Part shown: piece by piece, positions 1 to 9,568 of the stretch
Layout of the letters: each line of letters starts with the position of its first letter
Numbering within the stretch: the first letter of the stretch is position 1
Assembly: GCF_001720465.1 (NCBI RefSeq)
Contig: NZ_CP017113.1
Coordinates: forward strand, 1,860,001 to 1,924,000
Reading direction: 5' to 3'
Length of the DNA stretch: 64,000 nt
Origin: Porphyrobacter sp. LM 6
GTDB lineage: Bacteria; Pseudomonadota; Alphaproteobacteria; Sphingomonadales; Sphingomonadaceae
The notes under the pieces: generated by a model
The model's database searches: none
The model's input: only the letters and a program-made list of their open reading frames with translations
What the model was told of the DNA's origin: nothing
Made by a program: the position numbers and the translations under genes

Positions 1-2
1 GG

Positions 3-964
3 TTCGAGCCCGATCACCACATCCTGCGCGCCGAGGCCGGGTTCTTCATGCGCCGCTTCGCCAACATGCGCTGGTCGATCCTCACCCCGCGCGGGAGCAT
101 CCATTGGGATGGCGAGGTGATGCGCGAAGGCCCGCCCGCGCGCCGGGAGGATGCCCCTAGCGGCGATCCGGTCGAGGCGCTGTGGCGTTCCTACTACGCG
201 TCGATCTTCAACCCCGCGCGCCTGAAGGTCGGTGCAATGCTGTCGGAAATGCCGAAGAAATACTGGAAGAACCTGCCCGAGGCCGAGCTGATCCCGCAGC
301 TGATCGCAGGCGCACAGGCGCGCGAGGCGGCGATGGTTGCGGCGGGCGCGCGGGCCGAGCGGGCGCGACCTGCGTCGCTGGCCGAGGTCGCGCAGGGGAT
401 TGCCGCCTGCCGCGATTGTCCGATTGCCGATTGCGGCACCCGCGCCGTGGCGGGGGAGGGGCCGCCGCAAGCCGCGCTGATGATCGTCGGCGAACAGCCC
501 GGCGATCAGGAGGATATCGCGGGTCGCCCCTTCGTGGGGCCGGCGGGGCAATTGCTCGACGATCACCTCGCCCGCGCCGGGATCGACCGCGTGCAGGCTT
601 ACGTCACCAACGCGGTCAAGCACTTCAAGTTCGCGTGGAAGGGCAAGCACCGCCTGCACCAGTCCCCCACCGCAAAGGAGATCGACACCTGCCGCTGGTG
701 GCTCGAAGCCGAGCGCGCGATCATCCGCCCGCGCATCGTGCTGGCGCTGGGGCGAGTGCGGCGCGCGGGCTGCTCGGCCGCACGGTCAGCGTGGCGCGCG
801 AGCGGGGGCGGGCGATCCTGCTCGAGGATGGCACGGAGCTGTGGGTCACCGTCCACCCGTCCTATCTGCTGCGGCTCGACGGCGATGCGCGCGCGGCGCA
901 GGCGGCGCTGTTCGCAGGCGATCTGGCGATGGTGCGCGCGCGGCTCGCGGCGGTGGCAGGGTGA
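3..964 (+). pseudogene. UdgX-family uracil-DNA binding protein (DUF4130-UdgX), 5' partial, frameshifted
   Basis: The gene enters from the left edge already in frame. Its first visible part (to about 107) resembles the end of a DUF4130 domain with a GSIHWDG motif, which is often fused to UdgX. The uracil-DNA glycosylase-like core follows: GEQPGDQED near 489, KHFKF plus KGKHRLHQ near 620-660 and HPSYLL near 855. In UdgX a His in the R-I/L-H loop forms a covalent bond to the abasic site, and that His is present here. The reading frame changes at a run of four G (749-752): one extra G restores a continuous LALGASAARGLLGR. As written, the first part runs on into the dnaE2 frame and the true C-terminus lies in another frame, ending in TGA at 962. 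dnaE2 begins one base later, so the genes are co-transcribed and probably act together in DNA damage tolerance. A sequencing error is the likeliest cause of the shift. Confidence 0.8.
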
Positions 965-965
965 G

Positions 966-3900
966 ATGCCCGACGCCCCGCTCACCCATGACAAGCGCAC
1001 GCTCGATATCGATCCCGATGGCGTAGCGCCCCCACCGCGCAGCGCATTCGTCGAGCTGGGGCTGGTGAGCTGCTTCAGCTTCCTGCGCGGTGCGTCGGAC
1101 GCGGTCGATCTGGTGCTTGCCGCCCACGCGGCGGGCTATGACGCGATCGGGATTGCCGATGTCAATTCGATGGCCGGGGTGGTGCGCATCCACACCGAGA
1201 CGAAGACGCTCAAGCTGCGACCGGTGATCGGTTGCCGGATCGAGACGGTCGAGGGGCTGGCCTTCCTCGCCTATCCTGAAGACCGCGCTGCCTATGGCCG
1301 TCTCACTCGCCTGATCAGCGCAGGACGGATGCAGACCCCCGATGGCGAATGGCAGGACAAGGGGGTGTGCCAGATTACGCTGGCGATGCTCGCGGAGCAT
1401 TCCGAAGGGGTGCAGCTGATCCTGCTCCCGCCCGATGATCTGGAAGCGCGCTTCACGATTGCGGTCGAGAGCAACGTCATTCCCTTCCGTCGTCCCGGAC
1501 TTGATACGGGGCCGCCTGACGACAGCGATCCCGACCTGCGCCGGGATGAGGTGAGAGAGCTGTCCTTCCCCGATCTTGTGCCCCACCTCGTGAGCCAGCT
1601 GCCGAGCCTCGGCCATATCGCGGCCAGCTACCTCTACCGCGGCGACGATATCGCGCGGATCGAGCGGTTGGATGCGCTCGCCAGCACCCACGGCCTCGGC
1701 CTGCTCGCCACCAATGATGTCCATTACCACGCGCCCGAACGCCGCGCGTTGCAGGACGTGATGACCGCGATCCGGCACAAGACTACCGTCGCCAAGGCCG
1801 GCCACCTGCTCCATCCCAATGCCGAGCGGCACCTCAAGAGCCCCGAAGCGATGCAGCGCCTGTTCGCGCGCTGGCCGCACGCGATTGCCGCAGCCCGTGC
1901 AGTGGCGGACAAGTGCCAGTTCAGTCTCGACGAATTGCGTTACGAATATCCCGAGGAGATCTACCCCGACGGCCAGACCCCGCAGGCGCATCTCGAAAGC
2001 GAGGTCTGGGCTGGAGCGGCGCGGCGCTATCCGGACAGCCTGCCGGAAACCGTGCGCGCGACGCTGGAGCGCGAGCTGGCGCTGATCGCGAAGCTCGATC
2101 TTGCGCGCTATTTTCTCACCATCAAGGACATCGTCGATTTCGCACGGGGGTGCGATCCGCCGATCCTGTGCCAAGGGCGCGGGTCAGCCGCCAATTCCGC
2201 GGTCTGCTACGTCCTCGGCATCACCAGCGTCGATCCGGCCAAGCACCAGCTCCTGTTCGACCGCTTCATCTCGGAAGAGCGGAAAGAACCGCCCGATATC
2301 GACGTCGATTTCGAGCATGAGCGGCGCGAGGAGGTGATCCAGTACATCTATCGCAAATATGGCCGCCACCGCGCCGGGCTGTGCGCCACGGTGATCCACT
2401 ACCGCCCACGCATGGCGATCCGCGAGGTGGGCAAGGCGATGGGCCTGTCGGAGGATGTGACCGGCGCGCTGGCCCGTACCGTGTGGGGTGGGTGGGGGCG
2501 CGAGATTTCCGAAAAGCACGCAGCGGAAACCGGGCTCGATATCACCGATCCGCACCTTAAGCGGGTGCTCAAGCTGACCGAGCAGATGATCGGGATGCCC
2601 CGCCATCTCGGCCAGCACGTCGGCGGTTTCATCCTCACCGAAGGCGCGCTCAGCGAGACCGTGCCAATCGGCAACGGCGCGATGCCCGAGCGCTCCTTCA
2701 TCGAGTGGGACAAGGACGATATCGACGCGCTGGGCATCCTCAAGGTCGATGTGCTGGCGCTGGGGATGCTGACCTGCATCCGCAAATGCCTCGACCTGCT
2801 GACCGCGCATCATGGCCGCCCGCTTACCCTCGCGACAGTCCCGCGCGAGGACCCGGAGACCTATGCGATGCTGCGCAAGGGGGATTCGCTCGGCGTGTTT
2901 CAGGTCGAAAGCCGGGCGCAGATGAACATGTTGCCGCGCCTGCGCCCGAGGGAGTTCTACGATCTCGTCATTCAGGTCGCGATCGTGCGCCCCGGGCCAA
3001 TCCAGGGCGACATGGTGCATCCCTATCTCAAGCGCCGCCGGGGTGCCGAGCCTGTGCAGATCCCTGCACCAGCGCCCGAACACGGCCCGCCTGACGAGCT
3101 CACCAGCATCCTCGGGCGCACGCTGGGCGTGCCGATCTTTCAGGAGCAGGCAATGAAGATCGCGCTCGATGCGGCGAAGTTCTCAAGTCTGGAGGCCAAC
3201 CGCTTGAGGAAGGCGATGGCGACCTTCCGCAGCCGCGGAATGGTCGATGAACTGCAGGACATGATGGTCGAACGCATGGTCGCGCGCGGTTATGATCGCG
3301 ACTTCGCGCAGCGCTGCTTCAACCAGATCAGGGGCTTCGGCGAATATGGCTTCCCCGAGAGCCATGCGGCGAGTTTTGCGCAACTGGTCTACGTGTCGAG
3401 CTGGCTCAAGTGCCACTACCCGGCGGCCTTCGCCTGCGCGCTGCTCAATTCGCAGCCGATGGGGTTTTATGCCCCCGCGCAGATCGTGCGCGATGCGAGG
3501 GAGCACGGGGTGGCGGTGCTGCCGGTCGATGTGAATCACTCGGCTTGGGATTGCACGCTGGAGGGCGAGGGGCGCGCCCTGCGCCTTGGCCTCAGACAGA
3601 TCGACGGCCTGCCCGAACACGTCGCCGCCGCGCTGGTGAGCGCGCGGGAAGGAGGCGGTGCTTACCGTGATGTAGCGGATTTGCGGGTGCGGGGAGGGCT
3701 TTCACCCTCGCATATCGAGCGGCTCGCCAGCGCGGATGCTTTCACTTCGCTCGGCCTCGCGCGGCGGCAGGCGCTGTGGGATGCGCGGAGCCTTGTCGCC
3801 GCGCCCGATCTCCCGCTGTTCCGCGCCGCCGGGGTGCGCGAGGAGGGGGCAGAGCGCGCTCACCTGCATCTGCCCGCCATGCCGCTGTCCGAGGAAGTGG

Positions 3901-4400
3901 TAGCCGATTACCAGACCACCCGTCTCAGCCTGAAGGCGCATCCCATGGCCTTCCTGCGCGCCGATCTGGCCGCGCGCGGCTTTGTCCGGGCGAGCGATCT
4001 GCGCGCGCGCAAGTTCCGCGCGATGGTGCAGGTCGCAGGCGTGGTGCTGATCCGCCAGCGGCCGGGTTCTGCCAAGGGCGTGACCTTCATCACGCTCGAG
4101 GACGAGAGCGGTGTCATCAATCTCGTGGTCTGGCCCGATTTGAAGGAGAAGCAGCGCAAGGTGGTGATGGGTGCGCGGTTGATGGAGGTGCGCGGGCGTG
4201 TCGAGTATGACGACGAGGTGATCCACGTGATCGCCGCCCACATGACCGATGCCACCCACCGGCTGCACGCGCTGTCGGACGATCTGCTGGATGCTCCGCT
4301 CGCGCGCGCCGACGAGGTCAACCGCCCGATGCCCGAACGCGGACCGGGCGGGCATCCGCGCGATGTCAGGGTGATCCCGAAATCACGCGACTTTCATTAG
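966..4400 (+). CDS. dnaE2: Error-prone DNA polymerase DnaE2 (ImuC)
   Basis: About 1144 residues. A class C translesion polymerase that works with ImuA/ImuB in damage-induced mutagenesis. The N-terminus is a PHP domain (FVELGLVSCFSFLRGASD near residues 22-40). The polymerase core carries the catalytic PDIDVDF aspartates near residues 443-449, and the GFGEYGFPESHAASFA stretch typical of DnaE2. An OB-fold follows, and the protein ends in the family-typical PKSRDFH. I chose ATG 966, one base after the udgX stop; the same frame stays open upstream only because udgX is frameshifted. Residues about 170-197 look like an insertion encoded by a palindromic repeat (separate entry). The stop codon overlaps that of convergent phoB. 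SOS control is usual for this family, but the operon promoter is outside the window. Confidence 0.95.
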   Translation: MPDAPLTHDKRTLDIDPDGVAPPPRSAFVELGLVSCFSFLRGASDAVDLVLAAHAAGYDAIGIADVNSMAGVVRIHTETKTLKLRPVIGCRIETVEGLAFLAYPEDRAAYGRLTRLISAGRMQTPDGEWQDKGVCQITLAMLAEHSEGVQLILLPPDDLEARFTIAVESNVIPFRRPGLDTGPPDDSDPDLRRDEVRELSFPDLVPHLVSQLPSLGHIAASYLYRGDDIARIERLDALASTHGLGLLATNDVHYHAPERRALQDVMTAIRHKTTVAKAGHLLHPNAERHLKSPEAMQRLFARWPHAIAAARAVADKCQFSLDELRYEYPEEIYPDGQTPQAHLESEVWAGAARRYPDSLPETVRATLERELALIAKLDLARYFLTIKDIVDFARGCDPPILCQGRGSAANSAVCYVLGITSVDPAKHQLLFDRFISEERKEPPDIDVDFEHERREEVIQYIYRKYGRHRAGLCATVIHYRPRMAIREVGKAMGLSEDVTGALARTVWGGWGREISEKHAAETGLDITDPHLKRVLKLTEQMIGMPRHLGQHVGGFILTEGALSETVPIGNGAMPERSFIEWDKDDIDALGILKVDVLALGMLTCIRKCLDLLTAHHGRPLTLATVPREDPETYAMLRKGDSLGVFQVESRAQMNMLPRLRPREFYDLVIQVAIVRPGPIQGDMVHPYLKRRRGAEPVQIPAPAPEHGPPDELTSILGRTLGVPIFQEQAMKIALDAAKFSSLEANRLRKAMATFRSRGMVDELQDMMVERMVARGYDRDFAQRCFNQIRGFGEYGFPESHAASFAQLVYVSSWLKCHYPAAFACALLNSQPMGFYAPAQIVRDAREHGVAVLPVDVNHSAWDCTLEGEGRALRLGLRQIDGLPEHVAAALVSAREGGGAYRDVADLRVRGGLSPSHIERLASADAFTSLGLARRQALWDARSLVAAPDLPLFRAAGVREEGAERAHLHLPAMPLSEEVVADYQTTRLSLKAHPMAFLRADLAARGFVRASDLRARKFRAMVQVAGVVLIRQRPGSAKGVTFITLEDESGVINLVVWPDLKEKQRKVVMGARLMEVRGRVEYDDEVIHVIAAHMTDATHRLHALSDDLLDAPLARADEVNRPMPERGPGGHPRDVRVIPKSRDFH
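1480..1550 (+). repeat. REP-like palindromes inserted in frame within dnaE2
   Basis: Two imperfect palindromes sit side by side in the PHP-domain coding region. The first (1488-1512) contains CCCGGACTTGATACGGGGC, nearly identical to the arm CCCCGGACTTGATCCGGGGC of the intergenic repeat at 52147-52237. The second (1528-1547) is ATCCCG-8 nt-CGGGAT. The encoded stretch (PFRRPGLDTGPPDDSDPDL) is charged, Pro/Gly-rich and unlike its surroundings, whereas flanking residues fit normal DnaE2 sequence. I infer a mobile palindromic unit that inserted without breaking the frame. Confidence 0.6.
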
Positions 4401-5086
4401 GCCGGTTCGAGCGCGTAGCCGGCCGAGCGCACGGTGCGGATCGGATCTTTCGCGCCTTCCACCTCGATGGCTTTGCGCAGGCGGCGGATGTGCACATCGA
4501 CAGTGCGCAATTCGATGTCCGAACTGGTGCCCCACACTCCGTCGAGCAACTGGCCGCGGCTGAACACGCGGCCCGGGCTTTCCATGAAGAATTTCAGCAG
4601 CCTGTACTCGGTCGGCCCCAGTTGCAGCGCGCGGCCGCGGCGCTGGACCTTGTGTGCGACCGGATCGAGCTTGAGATCGCCGACCTCGATCGTCTCGCCC
4701 GCCAGAACCGGTCGGATACGGCGCATCACGGCCGCCACGCGGGCGAGTAACTCGCGGGGAGAAAAGGGTTTTGTGAGGTAATCATCCGCCCCGGTTTCGA
4801 GCCCGCGCACGCGGTCGTCCTCGGCTTCGCGGGCGGTGAGCATGATGATGGGGACGTGCGCCGTTTCCTTGTCACGGCGCAGGCGGCGGCAGACTTCGAT
4901 CCCGCTCGTGCCTTCGATCATCCAGTCGAGGATGATGAGATCAGGCACTTCCTCGCTGGCGAGGATCAGCGCTTCGTCGCCGTCGCCGGTGCAGCGGACG
5001 GAATAGCCTTCGTTCTGAAAGCGATATTCGAGCAGTTCGGACAGTGCGGGGTCGTCTTCAACCAGCAGCAGTTTGGCAGCGGACAT
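4397..5086 (-). CDS. phoB: Phosphate regulon response regulator PhoB
   Basis: 229 residues, OmpR/PhoB-type transcription factor. The receiver domain has the acidic pair D11-D12, phospho-acceptor D54 (ILDWM), T84 and K106 (LTKPFSP). A winged-helix DNA-binding domain follows (residues about 130-227), with the RTVDVHIRRLRKAIE recognition helix. It is phosphorylated by PhoR (9587-10831) under phosphate limitation and binds Pho boxes. It is the last gene of the phoR-pst-phoU-phoB cluster but is separated from phoU by 272 bases that contain a parS element, and a Pho box lies 51 bases before its start, so it probably has its own autoregulated promoter. Its stop overlaps the dnaE2 stop by 3-4 bases (convergent). 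Confidence 0.97.
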   Translation of the reverse strand: MSAAKLLLVEDDPALSELLEYRFQNEGYSVRCTGDGDEALILASEEVPDLIILDWMIEGTSGIEVCRRLRRDKETAHVPIIMLTAREAEDDRVRGLETGADDYLTKPFSPRELLARVAAVMRRIRPVLAGETIEVGDLKLDPVAHKVQRRGRALQLGPTEYRLLKFFMESPGRVFSRGQLLDGVWGTSSDIELRTVDVHIRRLRKAIEVEGAKDPIRTVRSAGYALEPA

Positions 5087-5136
5087 GCGAAAGATGCCTC
5101 CTCAAGCCCGCCGGTGCGGGCACTGACCCCGGCTAT

Positions 5137-5154
5137 GTGTCACTTACACGACAG
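5137..5154 (-). promoter_or_regulatory. Pho box upstream of phoB
   Basis: On the minus strand the sequence is CTGTCGTGTAAGTGACAC. It matches about 14 of 18 positions of the Pho box consensus CTGTCATAWAWCTGTCAY, with two 7-mer half sites 11 bp apart. It lies about 50 bases before the phoB start, as expected for positive autoregulation. Confidence 0.65.
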
Positions 5155-5202
5155 TTTGATGAAACCCGCCCCGATTTCAAGCACGCGATGGCAAAGCGGC
5201 CA

Positions 5203-5218
5203 TGTTCCACGTGGAACA
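5203..5218. other. parS site (ParB-binding palindrome) no. 1
   Basis: A perfect 16-bp palindrome TGTTCCACGTGGAACA, the alphaproteobacterial form of the ParB-binding parS site. Here the symmetry extends to 30 bp (5196-5225) without a mismatch. It sits in the phoU-phoB gap. ParB loads at parS and spreads to organise and segregate the origin region. A second copy lies at 58681-58696 with the same flanking repeat layout. Confidence 0.9.
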
Positions 5219-5239
5219 TGGCCGCAAATGGAGGCTAAC

Positions 5240-5272
5240 CGGGGTCTAGACGGGGTCTAACAGGGGTCTGGC
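5240..5272 (+). repeat. 11-bp tandem array (NGGGGTCTARN) beside parS no. 1
   Basis: Three exact-length 11-bp units: CGGGGTCTAGA (5240-5250), CGGGGTCTAAC (5251-5261) and AGGGGTCTGGC (5262-5272). They are preceded by CTAAC, which looks like the end of a decayed unit. The array begins 21 nt after the parS palindrome. The 11-bp period puts each GGGGTCTA on about the same face of the helix, as expected for cooperative protein binding. The same layout recurs at 58616-58696. Confidence 0.85.
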
Positions 5273-5305
5273 GCGACCGGGCGACCCGGTCGCTCCCGAT
5301 TTTTT
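5273..5305 (+). terminator. Intrinsic-terminator-like hairpin, plus-strand sense
   Basis: Stem GCGACCGG / CCGGTCGC (5273-5280 and 5286-5293) with a 5-nt loop. Six T residues follow at 5300-5305 after a short TCCCGA linker. It would stop plus-strand transcription, although all nearby genes are on the minus strand, so it may block antisense transcription or insulate the parS element. The linker makes it imperfect as a terminator. Confidence 0.45.
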
Positions 5306-5311
5306 GTGTCC

Positions 5312-5357
5312 GCATCGCTTCAGGCGGAAAACCGGTTCCCACTTTTCCGCGCGATGC
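5312..5357. repeat. Nested palindromic repeat (REP-like) after phoU
   Basis: Outer arms GCATCGC (5312-5318) and GCGATGC (5351-5357) enclose inner arms GCGGAAAA (5324-5331) and TTTTCCGC (5343-5350), with loop CCGGTTCCCAC. This type of GGAAAACCGGTTCCCACTTTTCC palindrome is widely dispersed in alphaproteobacterial intergenic DNA. It starts two bases after the phoU stop and may also act as a 3' mRNA-stabilising hairpin for the pst operon transcript. Confidence 0.7.
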
Positions 5358-5358
5358 T

Positions 5359-6026
5359 TCAGCGATCACCTTCCGGCGGATAAACGCCGGTCGCAGCGAA
5401 GTGCACCATTTCCGCTACGTTGGTAGCATGGTCGCCGATGCGTTCGATGTTGCGGGCCACGAACAGCAGCTGCGCCGCGCTCGAAATGGTCGAAGGATTT
5501 TCAACCATGTAGCTGACGAGATTGCGGAAGATGCTGTTGTAGAAGCCATCGACCTTGGCGTCGGTGGCAATCACTTCGCGCGCCAGATCAGGGTCGCGTG
5601 CGGCGTAGGCGGTGAGCACGTCGTGAACCATCTCGCCCGCCAACTCGCCCATCGTCGGCAGCAGTGTCAGCGGTTCGAAGCGCGCACGGCCTTCGATCAT
5701 CCCGACCCGTTTGGCGATGTTCTTCGAATAATCGCCGATCCGCTCGAGCACGCCGGCGATCTTCAGCGCGGCGATCACTTCGCGAAGATCGTCCGCCATC
5801 GGCGCACGCAACGCGATGATCCGCACAGCGAGCTTGTCGACCTCTGTCTCCAGCGCATCGATGCGTTTGTCCCGCGCGACCACCTGCTCGGCCAGAGCTT
5901 CGTCGCCGCGCACCAGTGCATCGAGCGATTCCGAAATCGCGACTTCTGCGAGGCCGCCCATCTCTGCGATCAGGCCGCGCAGCCGGGTGATGTCCTCATC
6001 GAATGCCTTGACGGTATGTTCAGCCA

Positions 6027-6027
<1 letters not shown>
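5359..6027 (-). CDS. phoU: Phosphate signalling complex protein PhoU
   Basis: 222 residues, the normal length. Two PhoU helical repeats are evident, with acidic metal-binding helix motifs (ERIGDYSKNIAKR near 100 and ERIGDHATNVAEM near 195). PhoU connects the Pst transporter to PhoR and represses the Pho regulon when phosphate is plentiful. The start overlaps the pstB stop (TGATG), so translation is coupled. A REP-like hairpin follows directly after the stop. Confidence 0.97.
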
Positions 6028-6811
<784 letters not shown>

Positions 6812-6815
<4 letters not shown>

Positions 6816-8083
6816 CAGCGTTTCTCGAACTTGTTGCGGAGGTAGATGGCAAGGCCGTTCATGGCGAGCAGGAACACCAGCAGCACGATAATAGCCGCGC
6901 TGGTGCGTTCCACAAAGCCGCGATCGATTTCGTCCGACCACAGGAAAATCTGCATCGGGAGCACGGTGGCCGGCGAAGTAAAGCCGTCGGGCGGGGTGGC
7001 GACGAAGGCGCGCATCCCGATCAGCAGCAGCGGCGCGGTTTCACCCAGCGCGCGCGCCATCCCGATGATCGTGCCGGTCAGCATCCCCGGCATGGCGAGC
7101 GGCAGCACGTGGTGGAACACCACCTGCACCGGCGAGGCACCGATGGCGAGCGCCCCGTCGCGGATCGAAGGCGGCACCGCCTTGATCGCATTGCGGCCCG
7201 AAATCACGATCACCGGCATGGTCATCAGAGCGAGCGTCATGCCCCCGATCAGCGGAGCGGATCGCAGGTCGGGGAAGATCGCGAGGAACACCGCAAGGCC
7301 TAGCAGACCGAAGATGATCGAAGGCACCGCGGCCAAATTGCTGATCGAAACCTCGATCAGATCGGTCCAGCGGTTCCGCGGGGCATATTCCTCAAGGTAA
7401 AGCGCCGAGAGCACGCCGATGGGGAAGGCCAGAACCAGCGTGACCAGCATGGTCAGCATCGAGCCCTTGAGCGCCCCCCAGATGCCCACGGCCTGCGGGT
7501 TGGTGGCATCTGATCGGGTAAGGAAGCCCCAGTCCCAGTTGCGATTGAGCTTGCCCTCGCTCGAAAGCCGGTTGGCGAGCGCGATCAGCGCCGGATCGTC
7601 TACGCCCTCGAGCGCAGCGGCCAGATCGGATGAGGCAGGCAGATCGAAGGTTGCGCTGTGCGAAATCAGCGCGGGATCGCTGGCGAGGGCGGCAGCAACA
7701 TCGCGCCAGCCTTCGTCCGATACCTGCGCGGCGGCTTCGGCGCCCAACTGCTGTTCGGCCGCGAAGGCGACAATTTCGGGCAGGCCCTGCATTTCGAGTT
7801 TCTGCGCCGCACCCGGAGCGGTGAGCGAGACAGCATCGCCGCTGAGCCCGCTCTCGCGGAAATCGATGGTCACCGCCAGCTCGGCGCGCTGGAAGCCGCC
7901 GATGCCGTTGATCAGCATATTGCCGAGCAAGAAGACGAGCACCGCCACGGAGAAGGCGACGGCACTGAGGCCCAGCAGGCGGAAATTGCGCTCGCCGCGG
8001 TAACGCTTGGCGAGCCGCGCCTCGAATTCGGGCGTGCGGGTCGGGCGCACCTGCTGCGCGGCGGGAGGGGTTGCGGCGCTCAT
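6812..8083 (-). CDS. pstA: Phosphate ABC transporter permease PstA
   Basis: 423 residues, long for PstA because of an N-terminal extension. A cytoplasmic stretch and a first membrane helix (about residues 37-60) are followed by a periplasmic domain of roughly 150 residues (the DUF3333-type extension seen in alphaproteobacteria). The conserved permease domain comes next, with the EAA-type loop near [23 protein letters not shown]. It forms the channel with PstC. It overlaps pstC by 4 bases and pstB by 3-4 bases. Confidence 0.95.
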
Positions 8084-9465
8084 TCGTAGGCCTCGCGGAA
8101 ACGCTTGACGACGCGCAGGGCGATGAAGTTCAGCGCCAGCGTCACCATGAACAGCACGAAGCCGAGCGCGAAGGCGCTCAGCGTGGCGGGGTGATCGGTG
8201 CTCTGCTCGCCGGTCAGCAGCTTGACGATCTGCACCGTGACGGTCGACATCGGCTCAAGCGGATTGATCGTGAGATTGGCGGCGGGCGAGGCGGCCATCA
8301 CCACGATCATGGTCTCGCCGATCGCACGGCTGACCGCGAGCATGATCCCTGCGACAATGCCGGGCAGGGCGGCGGGGAACAGCACGCGGCGGATGGTTTC
8401 GGACTTGGTCGCGCCCATCGCCAGGCTGCCGTCACGCATTGCGCCGGGAACGGCGGCCATGGAATCGTCGGCCATCGAGGAGACGAAGGGGATGATCATC
8501 ACGCCCATCACCACGCCCGCAGCGAGCGCGCTTTCGGTGGTGGCGCTGGTGATGCCCACCGCGACGGCCGCATCACGTATCATCGGGGCCAGGGTCAGCG
8601 CGGCGAAATAGCCGTAGACCACGGTCGGCACGCCCGCGAGGATTTCGAGCAGCGGCTTGATCCAGGTGCGCACGCGCGGATCGGCATATTGGGTGAGGTA
8701 GATCGCGCTCATCAGGCCGAGCGGAATCGCGACAATCATCGCGATGATCGCACCGATGAACAGCGTGCCCCAGAACAGCGGCACCGCGCCGTAGCGCGAC
8801 GGGTCGGTCGCCTCGGGGCTGACCATCGTGTCCGGCCCCCAGACCGTGCCGAACAGGAAATCGACCGGCGAGACGATGCCGAAGAAGCGGACGGTTTCGA
8901 ACACCAGGCTCACGAAGATGCCCAGCGTCGTCAGGATCGCCACCATCGAGGCGGCGAGCAGGATCGTCATCACCGTGCGTTCGACTCGGGTGCGGGCGTG
9001 GAAATCGGGACGCAGGCGCAGGAAAGCGAGACCGCCGCCAACCAGCGCGACCAGAACCGTCACTGCGATGCCGATGATATTGTAGCGGGTGATGGCGTCC
9101 CGGAACGGGCCGACCAGCCCCTCGGCATCGCTGTTGAACACGCCCGTCGCCTGTCCGAGCGCCACCGCGCGCGCTTCATTGAGGAAGGCATCGCGCTCGA
9201 ACCCGAAGGCGGGCAGGTTGGCAGCGGCAGGCGAGGACAGCACCGATTGCATCACCAGTTGCGGCGCGATCACCGTCCACAGCAGCACGAAGGCAAGAAC
9301 GGGGATCACCGCCCACAGCGCGACATACCAGGCATGATAGACCGGGCGCGCAACCGGGCGCGGGGCATCCGCGGTCGACTGGAAGCTCCAGGCTTTGGCG
9401 CGACCGGCGAGCCAGCCCGCAAGGCCGAGACCCATCGCAATCAAAATCAGCGTGATCGGCGACAT
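8080..9465 (-). CDS. pstC: Phosphate ABC transporter permease PstC
   Basis: 461 residues, with several N-terminal membrane helices and a periplasmic loop before the binding-protein-dependent permease domain (GIPLGLMSAIYLTQYA-like region onward, and the EAA loop AMRDGSLAMGATKSETIRRV). It pairs with PstA. A Pho box ends 103 bases before its start, so the pstC-pstA-pstB-phoU block should respond to phosphate separately from phoR. No gene for the periplasmic phosphate-binding protein PstS is present in the cluster; it must be elsewhere. Confidence 0.95.
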   Translation of the reverse strand: MSPITLILIAMGLGLAGWLAGRAKAWSFQSTADAPRPVARPVYHAWYVALWAVIPVLAFVLLWTVIAPQLVMQSVLSSPAAANLPAFGFERDAFLNEARAVALGQATGVFNSDAEGLVGPFRDAITRYNIIGIAVTVLVALVGGGLAFLRLRPDFHARTRVERTVMTILLAASMVAILTTLGIFVSLVFETVRFFGIVSPVDFLFGTVWGPDTMVSPEATDPSRYGAVPLFWGTLFIGAIIAMIVAIPLGLMSAIYLTQYADPRVRTWIKPLLEILAGVPTVVYGYFAALTLAPMIRDAAVAVGITSATTESALAAGVVMGVMIIPFVSSMADDSMAAVPGAMRDGSLAMGATKSETIRRVLFPAALPGIVAGIMLAVSRAIGETMIVVMAASPAANLTINPLEPMSTVTVQIVKLLTGEQSTDHPATLSAFALGFVLFMVTLALNFIALRVVKRFREAYE

Positions 9466-9568
9466 GACGTAGACCTGTTGTTCCTGCAGGGAGTGTTTAG
9501 CCCCGGATGACCTGGATCAGCCCCTGCGCCCCGGCCCCTATGCCATGCAGGGCGCATGTTGAAGAAAT

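Noticed and set aside
48..965. A single fused UdgX-DnaE2 protein
   Set aside because: The joining segment (about 753-965) encodes Arg/Cys/Ser-rich nonsense in that frame, while the alternative frame encodes a proper UdgX C-terminus. A one-base deletion in GGGG explains it.
8071..9510. Long plus-strand open frame opposite pstC
   Set aside because: It is a GC-rich shadow frame: low-complexity His/Arg/Asp-rich translation with no domain, exactly antisense to a well-conserved gene.
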